A stretch of DNA of 5,560 nucleotides, from contig JAKISV010000175.1 of the NCBI GenBank assembly GCA_021648425.1, positions 1 through 5,560 on the forward strand, written 5' to 3'. A program made the translations under genes and the position numbers. Of this stretch, positions 1 through 5,560 are shown in pieces. Position 1 is the first letter of the stretch. Every line of letters begins with the position of its first letter. Source of the stretch: Rhizobiaceae bacterium (GTDB lineage: Bacteria; Pseudomonadota; Alphaproteobacteria; Rhizobiales; Rhizobiaceae). A model generated the notes under the pieces. That model saw nothing but the letters and a program-made list of their open reading frames with translations, made no database searches and was not told the DNA's origin.

Positions 1-1
1 T

Positions 2-823
2 ACACGAAAAATCGCTGATGGGGTTTACAGTTTTACAATCGGTGAGGGCAACTATTCCATGTTTGTGGTTGGTGACAAAAATGTTGCGGTGTTTGAGCCC
101 TTTAATTCCCGGCAAGCCAAAAAACTGCTGGAAGCGGTTCGACATGTGACGGACAAGCCGATCAAATACGCCTTTATCAGCCATAATCACTGGGATCATG
201 CCAGTGGCGGTAAGGTCTTTAGCGATGTGGGCGCCAAGACCGTAATGCACAAACTGGCAGCAGATTGGGTGAGTGCAAATCCCGGTCGCGATGCCGCGCC
301 AGCCGATATGACATGGACGGGTAATCGTAAAGATATTGACTTGGGCGACTTCACAGTTGAAATGCGTTATCTCGGCCTCAACCATGGAAGGGGTCTGACG
401 ATATTCACCATCCCGGAACGTCGGACTGCTTATATAGCTGATCTGGTTACACCAAACCGGGTCATGTTCGCGGTGGTTCCTGATTTTAACATCGGTGAGT
501 GGGAACGCAGCCTTGGCGAAGTTCTCAAATTGGAGTTTGATGTAGCGGTGTGTTCGCACAATGAACTTCCGGGGGGGAAAGCAAATGGCGGTTGCACCCG
601 CACCGACATTGAACAAGAGCGCCAGTACATCCGCGATCTGCGCAACGCTATTATTGCTGAATTTGGCAAGGGTACGAATTTTATGGCGATTCCCAAAGCT
701 GTCAGGCTGCCTAAATATGCCGACTGGGTGGGGTATGACGAGTGGCTGGAAATGAACACCTACAGGCTGATGACTGATCTTTTCATGGGGCCGTTTCCGT
801 GGTTTCCTGACGCAGATAAATAA
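2..823 (+). CDS. MBL-fold metallo-hydrolase, 5' end outside window
   Basis: This is a probable zinc-dependent hydrolase of the metallo-beta-lactamase superfamily; the substrate is not recognisable. The frame is open to the left edge, and the residues before the first ATG (position 59) read as a normal MBL N-terminus (KIADGVYSF, then G-YSMFVVGD), so that ATG is internal and the true start lies upstream. Counting from position 2, 273 residues are visible. HNHWDH at 61-66 is the HxHxDH metal motif (H61, H63, D65, H66). NHGRG supplies H128, YIADLV supplies the bridging D147, and CSHNE supplies H186, so the full ligand set seems present. The C-terminal 80 residues are charged and probably helical. 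A signal peptide cannot be judged because the start is missing. The SnoaL-like gene follows after 31 bases with no terminator, suggesting co-transcription. Family call is firm; function is unknown. Confidence 0.88.
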   Translation, partial: TRKIADGVYSFTIGEGNYSMFVVGDKNVAVFEPFNSRQAKKLLEAVRHVTDKPIKYAFISHNHWDHASGGKVFSDVGAKTVMHKLAADWVSANPGRDAAPADMTWTGNRKDIDLGDFTVEMRYLGLNHGRGLTIFTIPERRTAYIADLVTPNRVMFAVVPDFNIGEWERSLGEVLKLEFDVAVCSHNELPGGKANGGCTRTDIEQERQYIRDLRNAIIAEFGKGTNFMAIPKAVRLPKYADWVGYDEWLEMNTYRLMTDLFMGPFPWFPDADK

Positions 824-838
824 CCCTTTCCTTTCTGA

Positions 839-852
839 CAGGAACACAAGGA
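839..852 (+). promoter_or_regulatory. Ribosome binding site for the tandem SnoaL gene
   Basis: Two purine-rich candidates precede the ATG at 855. AGGA at 840-843 has an 11-base spacer, and AAGGA at 848-852 is only 2 bases from the start. The first is the more plausible by spacing. Either supports the ATG at 855 as the start. Confidence 0.5.
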
Positions 853-854
853 TT

Positions 855-1619
855 ATGGCTGTCTCAAAAAAAGATCAGATCAGGGCGTTGTTGAAAAGCA
901 TCGAGACCGGTGATCCCGGCCCGGTGGCTGTGGTCAACGAGGCCAGATACATTCAGCATAACCCGCAAACCCATGAGGGCAGCGAAGGCCTGGCGGCGCT
1001 CTTCAAGCGACTATCCAAAACTGAGCCCAGGGTGAATATGGTTCGGGCATTCGAGGACGGTGAATTTGTCTTTGCCCACATGGAATACGATTTTGCCAGC
1101 CGGAAAATTTGTTTCGAAGTGTTCAGATTTGAGGATGGTCAGGCGGTTGAACACTGGGATAACATTCAGGAAAGGCTGGGGCCTAATCAATCGGGTCACA
1201 GCATGGTGGACGGACCGACTGAGGCCACCGATCACGAATTAACCGAAAGCAACCGCGCCCTTGTTCAATCCTTCGTTGAAGCTGTGCTTATCGATGGGCA
1301 GATCGACCGCCTGACGGAATTCGTCAACGAGCAGACCTATATCGAACATAATCCTCATCTGGGTGATGGCGTAACCAGACTGCGATCCGCCCTGGAAGGC
1401 AAAGACGACGGTCAAAGACACATTGATTATCAACGCGTCCATCGTGTCCTGGCCCAGGGAAGCTTTGTGCTCTGCGTCAGCGAGGGAAACTATCGCGGCG
1501 TTCATTCTGCCTTCTATGATCTGTTTCGAATTGCAAATGGCAAAGTGGTTGAACACTGGGACACAACCGAAAAGATCGCACCACGCAGCGAGTGGAAAAA
1601 CGATAACGGCAAATTCTGA
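855..1619 (+). CDS. Tandem SnoaL-like (NTF2-fold) domain protein
   Basis: This 254-residue protein contains two copies of a SnoaL-like domain, the cone-shaped alpha+beta fold of the NTF2 superfamily, which includes polyketide cyclases, isomerases and many uncharacterised small-molecule-binding proteins. The repeat is visible directly: YIQHNP (32-37) and VEHWD (98-102) in the first copy, YIEHNP (162-167) and VEHWD (232-236) in the second, offset by 130-134 residues. F-VFRFEDG before the first VEHWD matches YDLFRIANG before the second. The linker at about 117-133 carries a DGPTE...D...T..N pattern often seen in this family. Single-domain members are about 120-150 residues, so this is a full duplication or fusion. 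There is no signal peptide, so it is probably cytoplasmic. It follows the MBL gene by 31 bases, hinting at a shared pathway. The reaction is not known; a steroid- or polyketide-type role would be a guess. Confidence 0.87.
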   Translation: MAVSKKDQIRALLKSIETGDPGPVAVVNEARYIQHNPQTHEGSEGLAALFKRLSKTEPRVNMVRAFEDGEFVFAHMEYDFASRKICFEVFRFEDGQAVEHWDNIQERLGPNQSGHSMVDGPTEATDHELTESNRALVQSFVEAVLIDGQIDRLTEFVNEQTYIEHNPHLGDGVTRLRSALEGKDDGQRHIDYQRVHRVLAQGSFVLCVSEGNYRGVHSAFYDLFRIANGKVVEHWDTTEKIAPRSEWKNDNGKF

Positions 1620-1866
1620 GGCTTAAGGTCGCTAAAAGTTCAGTATTTTCTGGTAAGTGGCACAACAGGATATCTGGAGCGACCGGCTGATTGCGGCGCA
1701 ATCCGAATGGCAATTTCGTCCGCAAAGTCACCATCCACTCCAAACCTTTGTACAGCTTTCGCAACCATCAATCCATTACCAGCTTTCCCACATCGCCTCT
1801 GCGTTAATGTCGCGTGCCTCAAATCCCCCCAATTGTCCTGATACCTTGAATAATCACTATCAGCAC

Positions 1867-1873
1867 AAAGGGA
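1867..1873 (+). promoter_or_regulatory. Ribosome binding site deciding the UlaG-like start
   Basis: AAAGGGA sits 8 bases before the ATG at 1882. The same frame can be read back to a GTG at 1657, but this site and the Tat signal that begins right at the ATG show that 1882 is the real start. Confidence 0.7.
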
Positions 1874-1881
1874 CAAGAATC

Positions 1882-2655
1882 ATGACGCACACCCGCCGTT
1901 ATTTTCTCACAGCAGCAGCCGCCGCATTTGGCACTACTACGGTTTTACCCTACGCAATTCGTGCTGAAGATCATGCAGGTGATACCTTCAATACTCCCGC
2001 AGGCGATATCGTCGTTCATCCGGTAAACCATGCCTCTTTTGTCATGACCACACCCCCCGGCGTGATCTATTGCGACCCGGTGGGTGATCCGGCAATTTAT
2101 GCGGAATTACCACGCCCGGATCTTATCCTGCTCACCCACCATCACGGCGACCATTATAAGCCTGAAACACTTGCCGCTCTTGTCGGCGACAATACAAAAC
2201 TGATTACCAATCCCGAAGTTTTCAATATGCTTCCCGATAATCTGAAAACAAAGGCCGATCAGATCGCCAACGGGGAAAAAGCAACCTTTGAGGGCCTGAC
2301 TATCGATGCCATCCCCGCCTATAACATCACGCAAGACCGCATGAAGTTTCACCCTGTTGGCCGCGACAACGGCTATGTGTTGAATTTCGACGGCCTGCGT
2401 ACCTATATTTCCGGAGATAGCGAAGATATACCTGAAATGCGCGCACTCAAAGGTATCGATCTGGCCTTTGTCTGCATGAATCTCCCCTTCACCATGGATG
2501 TGAAAGCAGCAGCCTCAGCCGTGGCGCAGTTCAAACCGAAATTCGTCTATCCCTACCACTATCGTGGCCGCGAAGGTGGCACGCAGGACCCGGCTGAATT
2601 TGCTAATCTGGTGGGTGATGGAGCCGCCGTGAACTTAGCGGACTGGTACAGTTGA
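1882..2655 (+). CDS. Tat-exported UlaG-like MBL-fold hydrolase
   Basis: This 257-residue protein belongs to the UlaG/COG2220 class of the metallo-beta-lactamase superfamily (Lactamase_B_2/B_3 type). UlaG itself is an ascorbate-6-phosphate lactonase, but many relatives have other or unknown substrates. The N-terminus is a clear twin-arginine signal: R5-R6-Y-F-L, an Ala-rich hydrophobic stretch to about residue 25, and likely cleavage after IRA at 28, so the folded enzyme should be sent to the periplasm. Metal-site features are NHASF (H50), THHHGDH with H86, H88, D90 and H91, GRDNGYV after H157, YISGDSED (D179) and PYHYRG (H226), all typical of the class. It is shorter than E. coli UlaG (about 350 residues) but normal for the bacterial COG2220 group. 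The preceding gene is 262 bases away, so it may have its own promoter, though none is convincing. It converges on the PilZ gene, with 16 bases between stops. Substrate is unknown. Confidence 0.88.
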   Translation: MTHTRRYFLTAAAAAFGTTTVLPYAIRAEDHAGDTFNTPAGDIVVHPVNHASFVMTTPPGVIYCDPVGDPAIYAELPRPDLILLTHHHGDHYKPETLAALVGDNTKLITNPEVFNMLPDNLKTKADQIANGEKATFEGLTIDAIPAYNITQDRMKFHPVGRDNGYVLNFDGLRTYISGDSEDIPEMRALKGIDLAFVCMNLPFTMDVKAAASAVAQFKPKFVYPYHYRGREGGTQDPAEFANLVGDGAAVNLADWYS

Positions 2656-2671
2656 GGTTTGCCGTCAGGAT

Positions 2672-2971
2672 TCAAACAAATTTCACGCCGATATCGTTTC
2701 CCTGCCGCCAAACAATCTCGCACCCAAATTTATCGTTGGCGCGAACCACCACCAGGTCAAATTTGTTGGGTACACAGAACTGAAAGCTAAGTTGCAGCCG
2801 TGCACCGGCATCGGTTATATCACGTAATATGCAGTCGATGGTTGAATTTTCCCAACCAATCAAAATTCTGGCCCCTTTAAACTGGCGCGGGCGGTGGCAG
2901 ATGCGTTTTTCAGCCTTCTGACCCTTGGCACTTTGAACTGGCTTATCTGTACAAATGATTTCCTGGTTCAT
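2672..2971 (-). CDS. Small PilZ-domain protein, putative c-di-GMP receptor
   Basis: This 99-residue protein consists almost entirely of one PilZ domain, the module that binds cyclic di-GMP and tunes motility, polysaccharide production or adhesion. The N-terminal arginine cluster (R23-xxx-R27, R29) leading into FKGARI matches the RxxxR side of the binding site. DITDAG at 51-56 fits the D/NxSxxG motif with Thr in place of Ser. The last strand, CEIVWR-G-DIGVKF (84-98), is characteristic of short alphaproteobacterial PilZ proteins. No other domain, signal peptide or membrane segment is present, so it should act in the cytoplasm by binding a partner. The start at 2971 is supported by AGGA (2980-2983) at 8 bases. 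A strong sigma-54 promoter lies about 54-68 bases upstream. The Ser-to-Thr change leaves actual c-di-GMP binding to be tested. Confidence 0.85.
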   Translation of the reverse strand: MNQEIICTDKPVQSAKGQKAEKRICHRPRQFKGARILIGWENSTIDCILRDITDAGARLQLSFQFCVPNKFDLVVVRANDKFGCEIVWRQGNDIGVKFV

Positions 2972-2979
2972 GCAATCTG

Positions 2980-2983
2980 TCCT
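2980..2983 (-). promoter_or_regulatory. Ribosome binding site of the PilZ gene
   Basis: AGGA on the minus strand lies 8 bases before the ATG at 2971-2969, an ideal spacing, and supports this start. Confidence 0.65.
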
Positions 2984-3024
2984 GTTTCACTTTGACACTT
3001 GTTTTAGCGATTGCAATCATACAG

Positions 3025-3039
3025 GCAAGTTTCGTGCCA
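3025..3039 (-). promoter_or_regulatory. Sigma-54 (RpoN) -24/-12 promoter for the PilZ gene
   Basis: Read on the minus strand, the sequence is TGGCACG-AAAC-TTGC followed by C. The known RpoN consensus is TGGCACG-N4-TTGC(A/T), so all positions match except the last, weakly conserved one. The invariant GG (3038-3037) and GC (3026-3025) are exactly 10 bases apart, the spacing sigma-54 requires. The predicted transcription start is near 3013, giving a leader of about 40 bases before the PilZ ATG at 2971. It points at this gene and lies in non-coding DNA. Sigma-54 promoters need an AAA+ activator bound upstream; the regulator is not in this window. Confidence 0.78.
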
Positions 3040-3120
3040 ATCCGGCATTTCACGGGTTCAGCCGCCAAACATTATGAATTATCGTATTGCCGACAATCTT
3101 TCGCCCCTGCACTTCTGGAG

Positions 3121-3133
3121 AAGGGTCACCCTT
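3121..3133. promoter_or_regulatory. Perfect 13-base dyad, possible activator site or hairpin
   Basis: AAGGGT and ACCCTT are exact inverted arms around one central base. The dyad starts directly after the stop codon of the MttB-family gene and is centred about 114 bases upstream of the predicted sigma-54 start of the PilZ gene, within the usual range for an enhancer-binding protein. Alternatively it forms a short RNA hairpin at the mttB-like 3' end; no run of T follows on the minus strand, so it is not a standard intrinsic terminator. The role is inferred from position only. Confidence 0.3.
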
Positions 3134-4696
3134 TCAGGTGAACGCGTCGGGCATCGAATCCTTTTTGTTGGCAATATAATCAACCAGCGCTTCATCGATA
3201 CTCTGATCGAGCGCTGGAGCCTGATAATTATCAAGCCAGGTTTTGGCAATTTCATTGGCGCGTTGCGGCGCACGCTTGGCACCATCAATTTCCCATTGTT
3301 CAAACGAATTATTGTCCGCCGTGCGCGCCACAAAAAATGCCGACTGAAAATTCTTCTGGGTATGCTCGCAACCAAGATAATGCCCCCCCGGCCCTACCTC
3401 TTTAATGGCATCCATCGCCTGACCGTTTTCGCTCATGTCGATGCCCTGAGCAAATATCTGTTGCGCTTCAAGTTGTTCGCAATCCAGAATAAACTTATCA
3501 AAAGAGGATACAAGCCCGCCCTCCAGCCAGCCCGCGGCATGCAACATAAAGTTCACCCCTCCCTGCATCGCGGGTAAAAGCGTATTGGCGCTTTCGCTGG
3601 CAGATTGGGAATCTGGCAATTTCGAACCGGTCAACGAACCCCCGGAGCGATATGGCAGATTATAACGGCGAGCAAACTGTGCTGCCCCCATCAATATCTG
3701 CGCCGTCTCCGGCGTACCAAAACTGGGCGCCCCGGATTGCATTGAAATCGACGTGGCAAATGTACCAAATATCACCGGTGCGCCCGGGCGACACAGTTGA
3801 GAGAATGCAATTGCTGCTGTCGCCTCCGCTAAAACCTGCGTCAGTGTCCCGGCAACTGCCACCGGGCTCATTGCCCCGCCAACAATAAACGGTGAGATAA
3901 TACAGGCCTGCCCGGCGCGCGCATAAACTTTTAACGCACCCAGCATGGTGGCATCCATCACCAGCGGAGAATTGATGTTGATCAGGCTGGTCAAAACGCA
4001 ATTATTATCAACAAATTCTGCGCCAAACAGAATTTTTGCCATTTCAACTGTATCAAGCGCACGTTCAGGTGCTGTAACCGAGCCCATAAATGCCTTGTCA
4101 GAATATTTTATATGGGCATAAACCATGTCCAGATGACGCTTGTTCACCGCCACATCAACAGGTTCGCACACCGTGCCACCTGAATGGTGCATCGCTGGAG
4201 CCATATAGGCCAGACGCACCAGGTTTTGAAAATCTTCCAGCGTTGCATAACGCCGCTCCCCATCGAGTGCACGAATAAATGGCGGACCATAAACCGGCGC
4301 AAACACCGTGTTTCTACCGCCGATCTCAACTGAGCGCGAGGCGTTCCTTGCATGTTGTGTAAAAGTTGCGGGCGCGGTTTTCATCAGCTCCCGGCAAAGG
4401 CCTTTTGGAAAGTGAACCCGCTCGCCACGCACATCCGCCCCGGCCTCTTTCCACATTTCCAGCGCTTCACCATCTTCGCGAAACTCAATGCCTATTTCCT
4501 CCATTACCTTGTCAGCATTACCTTCAATCAGCGCCATCGCATCTTCATCAAGAAGTTCCATTGGCGGCAGCGAACGTTTGAGGATCCCGAATGTTGGCAG
4601 AGCGAGGGATAAACGCGCATCACGACGTGCTAAAGCCCCGCCACGACTGCGTCGACCTGTTTTGATTGTAGCGCTTGAACTTTCAATTTCGCCCAT
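3134..4696 (-). CDS. MttB-family (non-pyrrolysine) corrinoid-dependent methyltransferase
   Basis: This 520-residue protein belongs to the trimethylamine methyltransferase (MttB, COG5598) superfamily, cytoplasmic TIM-barrel enzymes that move a methyl group from an amine to the Co(I) of a partner corrinoid protein. Archaeal MttB uses pyrrolysine encoded by UAG; this gene is read through entirely with sense codons and ends in TGA, so it is a non-pyrrolysine member. Characterised relatives such as MtgB demethylate quaternary amines like glycine betaine. Family segments visible are an Arg-rich N-terminus (15-28), FAPVYGPPFI (132-141), SGGSLTGSKLPDSQSA (351-366), HAAGWLEGGL (386-395) and GPGGHYLGCEHTQKNF (435-450). 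Length is normal for the family (about 480-525). The start at 4696 has GGAG (4704-4707) 7 bases upstream. It is divergent from a corrinoid protein gene, its probable partner. Substrate (betaine, carnitine, proline betaine or other) cannot be read from sequence. Confidence 0.92.
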   Translation of the reverse strand: MGEIESSSATIKTGRRSRGGALARRDARLSLALPTFGILKRSLPPMELLDEDAMALIEGNADKVMEEIGIEFREDGEALEMWKEAGADVRGERVHFPKGLCRELMKTAPATFTQHARNASRSVEIGGRNTVFAPVYGPPFIRALDGERRYATLEDFQNLVRLAYMAPAMHHSGGTVCEPVDVAVNKRHLDMVYAHIKYSDKAFMGSVTAPERALDTVEMAKILFGAEFVDNNCVLTSLININSPLVMDATMLGALKVYARAGQACIISPFIVGGAMSPVAVAGTLTQVLAEATAAIAFSQLCRPGAPVIFGTFATSISMQSGAPSFGTPETAQILMGAAQFARRYNLPYRSGGSLTGSKLPDSQSASESANTLLPAMQGGVNFMLHAAGWLEGGLVSSFDKFILDCEQLEAQQIFAQGIDMSENGQAMDAIKEVGPGGHYLGCEHTQKNFQSAFFVARTADNNSFEQWEIDGAKRAPQRANEIAKTWLDNYQAPALDQSIDEALVDYIANKKDSMPDAFT

Positions 4697-4703
4697 TGTT
4701 CCA

Positions 4704-4707
4704 CTCC
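4704..4707 (-). promoter_or_regulatory. Ribosome binding site of the MttB-family gene
   Basis: GGAG on the minus strand (within GGTGGAG) lies 7 bases from the ATG at 4696-4694 and favours that start over an internal Met at residue 46. Confidence 0.6.
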
Positions 4708-4731
4708 ACCGGTCATCAGCTTAATTGTAAT

Positions 4732-4761
4732 ATTATTCAGATATGCCAATATTTTTCGCAA
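4732..4761 (-). promoter_or_regulatory. Candidate housekeeping promoter for the MttB-family gene
   Basis: On the minus strand TTGCGA (4761-4756) and AATAAT (4737-4732) are separated by 18 bases, matching 4 of 6 and 5 of 6 positions of the sigma-70 consensus. Transcription would start near 4725, about 29 bases before the ATG. The region is AT-rich, so chance matches are likely. An overlapping alternative uses TTGGCA with a poorer -10. Confidence 0.35.
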
Positions 4762-4870
4762 TCCAGCCCATGCAATGCGTCGTTGGCTGCCGTTTTGAGA
4801 ATATGTTTTATCACAACCATAATGCACAATTGGCGGGCAATGGTCGCATTCGCATCAAGTTAAGTCGCCA

Positions 4871-4898
4871 AATGGAAAAATCAAATCAGTTTTTCATT
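4871..4898. repeat. Imperfect inverted repeat in the divergent intergenic region
   Basis: AATG(g)AAAAA at 4871-4880 and TTTTTCATT at 4890-4898 are inverted copies, with one extra G in the left arm and a 9-base centre. It lies between the two divergent genes and touches the candidate -35 of the corrinoid gene, where a shared regulator could bind. The arms are low in complexity, so it may be chance. Confidence 0.25.
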
Positions 4899-4924
4899 GC
4901 TAAATGAGTCTGGCTGACTATTAA
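4897..4924 (+). promoter_or_regulatory. Weak candidate promoter for the corrinoid protein gene
   Basis: TTGCTA (4897-4902) and TATTAA (4919-4924) are 16 bases apart, each matching 4 of 6 consensus positions. Transcription would start near 4931, about 30 bases before the ATG at 4962. Position is right but the match is only moderate. Confidence 0.22.
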
Positions 4925-4948
4925 AGTGTTTTTACCAATAACACCCAC

Positions 4949-4952
4949 GGGA
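4949..4952 (+). promoter_or_regulatory. Ribosome binding site of the corrinoid protein gene
   Basis: GGGA, 9 bases before the ATG at 4962, is a modest Shine-Dalgarno match. A nearby ATG at 4954 is out of frame and is not the start. Confidence 0.4.
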
Positions 4953-4961
4953 AATGTACCA

Positions 4962-5560
4962 ATGTCAGAAGAAGAAGAAATCATTCTTTCAAAATTGAAC
5001 GATGAAGAACTCGTGCTGCAGATGCACGATGATCTTTATGACGGTATGAAAGAAGAAATCGAAGAAGGCGTCAATATTCTTTTGGAGCGTAAATGGACGC
5101 CCTATGAAGTGCTGACCAAAGCCCTGGTGGCTGGAATGACTATTGTCGGCATCGATTTTCGCGATGGTATCTTGTTTGTCCCTGAGGTGCTGCTTGCCGC
5201 CAATGCGATGAAGGGCGGCATGTTTATACTTCGCCCGCTTCTCGCTGAAACCGGCGCTCCCAAACAGGGCGTTGTGGTAATTGGCACGGTTAAAGGCGAC
5301 ATCCACGACATCGGTAAAAATCTCGTCGGCATGATGATGGAAGGTGCCGGTTTTGACGTCTATGATCTGGGCATTAACAATGATGTAGAGGAATATCTGG
5401 CAGCTATCGAAGAGCACAAACCCGATATTTTAGGCATGTCCGCCCTGCTCACCACCACCATGCCCTACATGAAAGTCGTGATCGACACTTTGAAAGAAAA
5501 AGGCATCCGCGACGATAGGGTCGTGCTGGTAGGCGGCGCACATCTAAATGAGGAATTTGG
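4962..5560 (+). CDS. Methyltransferase corrinoid (B12-binding) protein, 3' end outside window
   Basis: This is the methyl-carrier partner of corrinoid-dependent methyltransferases (MtbC/MttC/MtgC type, COG5012): its cobalt accepts the methyl group from the substrate enzyme and hands it to a second methyltransferase, usually to tetrahydrofolate in bacteria. From the ATG, 199 residues are visible and the frame runs off the right edge; family members are about 210-240 residues, so little is missing. Residues 1-95 are the helical cap domain (B12-binding-2), with the PEVLLAANAMKGG signature at 74-86. The Rossmann-type B12 domain follows, with GDIHDIGKN at 112-120, the DxHxxG motif whose H115 is the lower cobalt ligand, then GMSALLTTTM at 158-167 (the SxL motif) and VGGAH at 190-194. 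The very acidic N-terminus (MSEEEE) is unremarkable for a soluble protein. Divergence from the MttB-family gene suggests the two work together. Confidence 0.93.
   Translation, partial: MSEEEEIILSKLNDEELVLQMHDDLYDGMKEEIEEGVNILLERKWTPYEVLTKALVAGMTIVGIDFRDGILFVPEVLLAANAMKGGMFILRPLLAETGAPKQGVVVIGTVKGDIHDIGKNLVGMMMEGAGFDVYDLGINNDVEEYLAAIEEHKPDILGMSALLTTTMPYMKVVIDTLKEKGIRDDRVVLVGGAHLNEEF

Noticed and set aside
571..577. Run of seven G in the first MBL gene (and seven C at 3383-3389 in the MttB-family gene) as possible phase-variation or frameshift sites
   Set aside because: Both frames stay intact across the runs and keep family motifs on either side; they encode ordinary Pro-Gly-Gly segments.
1640..1876. 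Minus-strand 78-codon reading frame filling the gap between the SnoaL and UlaG-like genes, with a stretch (FADEIAIRI) faintly like a DUF1499 segment
   Set aside because: It needs a TTG start, has no clear ribosome site, and the likeness covers only a few residues; a gene remnant cannot be supported without a profile search.
1657..1881. 75-codon in-frame upstream extension of the UlaG-like gene from a GTG
   Set aside because: It would bury the Tat signal inside the protein, has no family-like residues, and a good ribosome site marks the ATG at 1882.
2656..2671. Bidirectional terminator between the convergent UlaG-like and PilZ genes
   Set aside because: The 16 bases contain no stem-loop or T tract.
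3011..3577. 188-codon plus-strand reading frame
   Set aside because: It mostly overlaps the firmly identified MttB-family gene on the other strand and has no protein-like motifs.
4697..4961. Cobalamin riboswitch ahead of the corrinoid protein gene
   Set aside because: No B12-box-like conserved core or long structured leader is visible, and the candidate leader is only about 30 bases.
4989..5417. 142-codon minus-strand reading frame opposite the corrinoid gene
   Set aside because: It is the antisense shadow of the B12-binding protein, whose motifs are unmistakable on the plus strand.

Overview
The window looks like part of a Gram-negative, most likely alphaproteobacterial, chromosome of middling GC content. 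The inference rests on three things. The MttB-family methyltransferase is of a type common in marine and soil alphaproteobacteria. The short PilZ protein ends in the C-EIVWR-G--IGVKF pattern common in that class. One enzyme carries a classical Tat signal peptide. No RNA gene, insertion sequence, CRISPR array or phage gene was seen.

Left part (2-2655, + strand): a metallo-beta-lactamase (MBL) fold hydrolase whose start lies beyond the left edge is followed 31 bases later by a protein made of two SnoaL-like (NTF2-fold) domains, probably in one operon. After a 262-base gap with no convincing gene or promoter comes a second, unrelated MBL enzyme. It is of the UlaG-like class and has a twin-arginine signal, so it probably works in the periplasm.

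Middle (2672-3133, - strand): a small single-domain PilZ protein converges on the UlaG-like gene with only 16 bases between their stop codons. Its upstream region contains a near-consensus sigma-54 promoter (TGGCACG-N4-TTGC, with exact GG-N10-GC spacing). A perfect 13-base dyad lies about 114 bases upstream of the predicted transcription start, where an enhancer-binding activator would be expected.

Right part (3134-5560): a full-length MttB-family methyltransferase (- strand) is divergent from a B12-binding corrinoid protein (+ strand, cut by the right edge), with 265 bases between them. The MttB frame has no in-frame amber codon, so it is a non-pyrrolysine member. Such proteins are known or suspected to demethylate quaternary amines (for example glycine betaine), passing the methyl group to the Co of a partner corrinoid protein and then to tetrahydrofolate. 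The pair therefore suggests a methylated-amine demethylation locus continuing to the right. The substrate cannot be read from the sequence. I see no clearly undescribed system; the sigma-54 control of the PilZ gene is the most notable non-coding signal.
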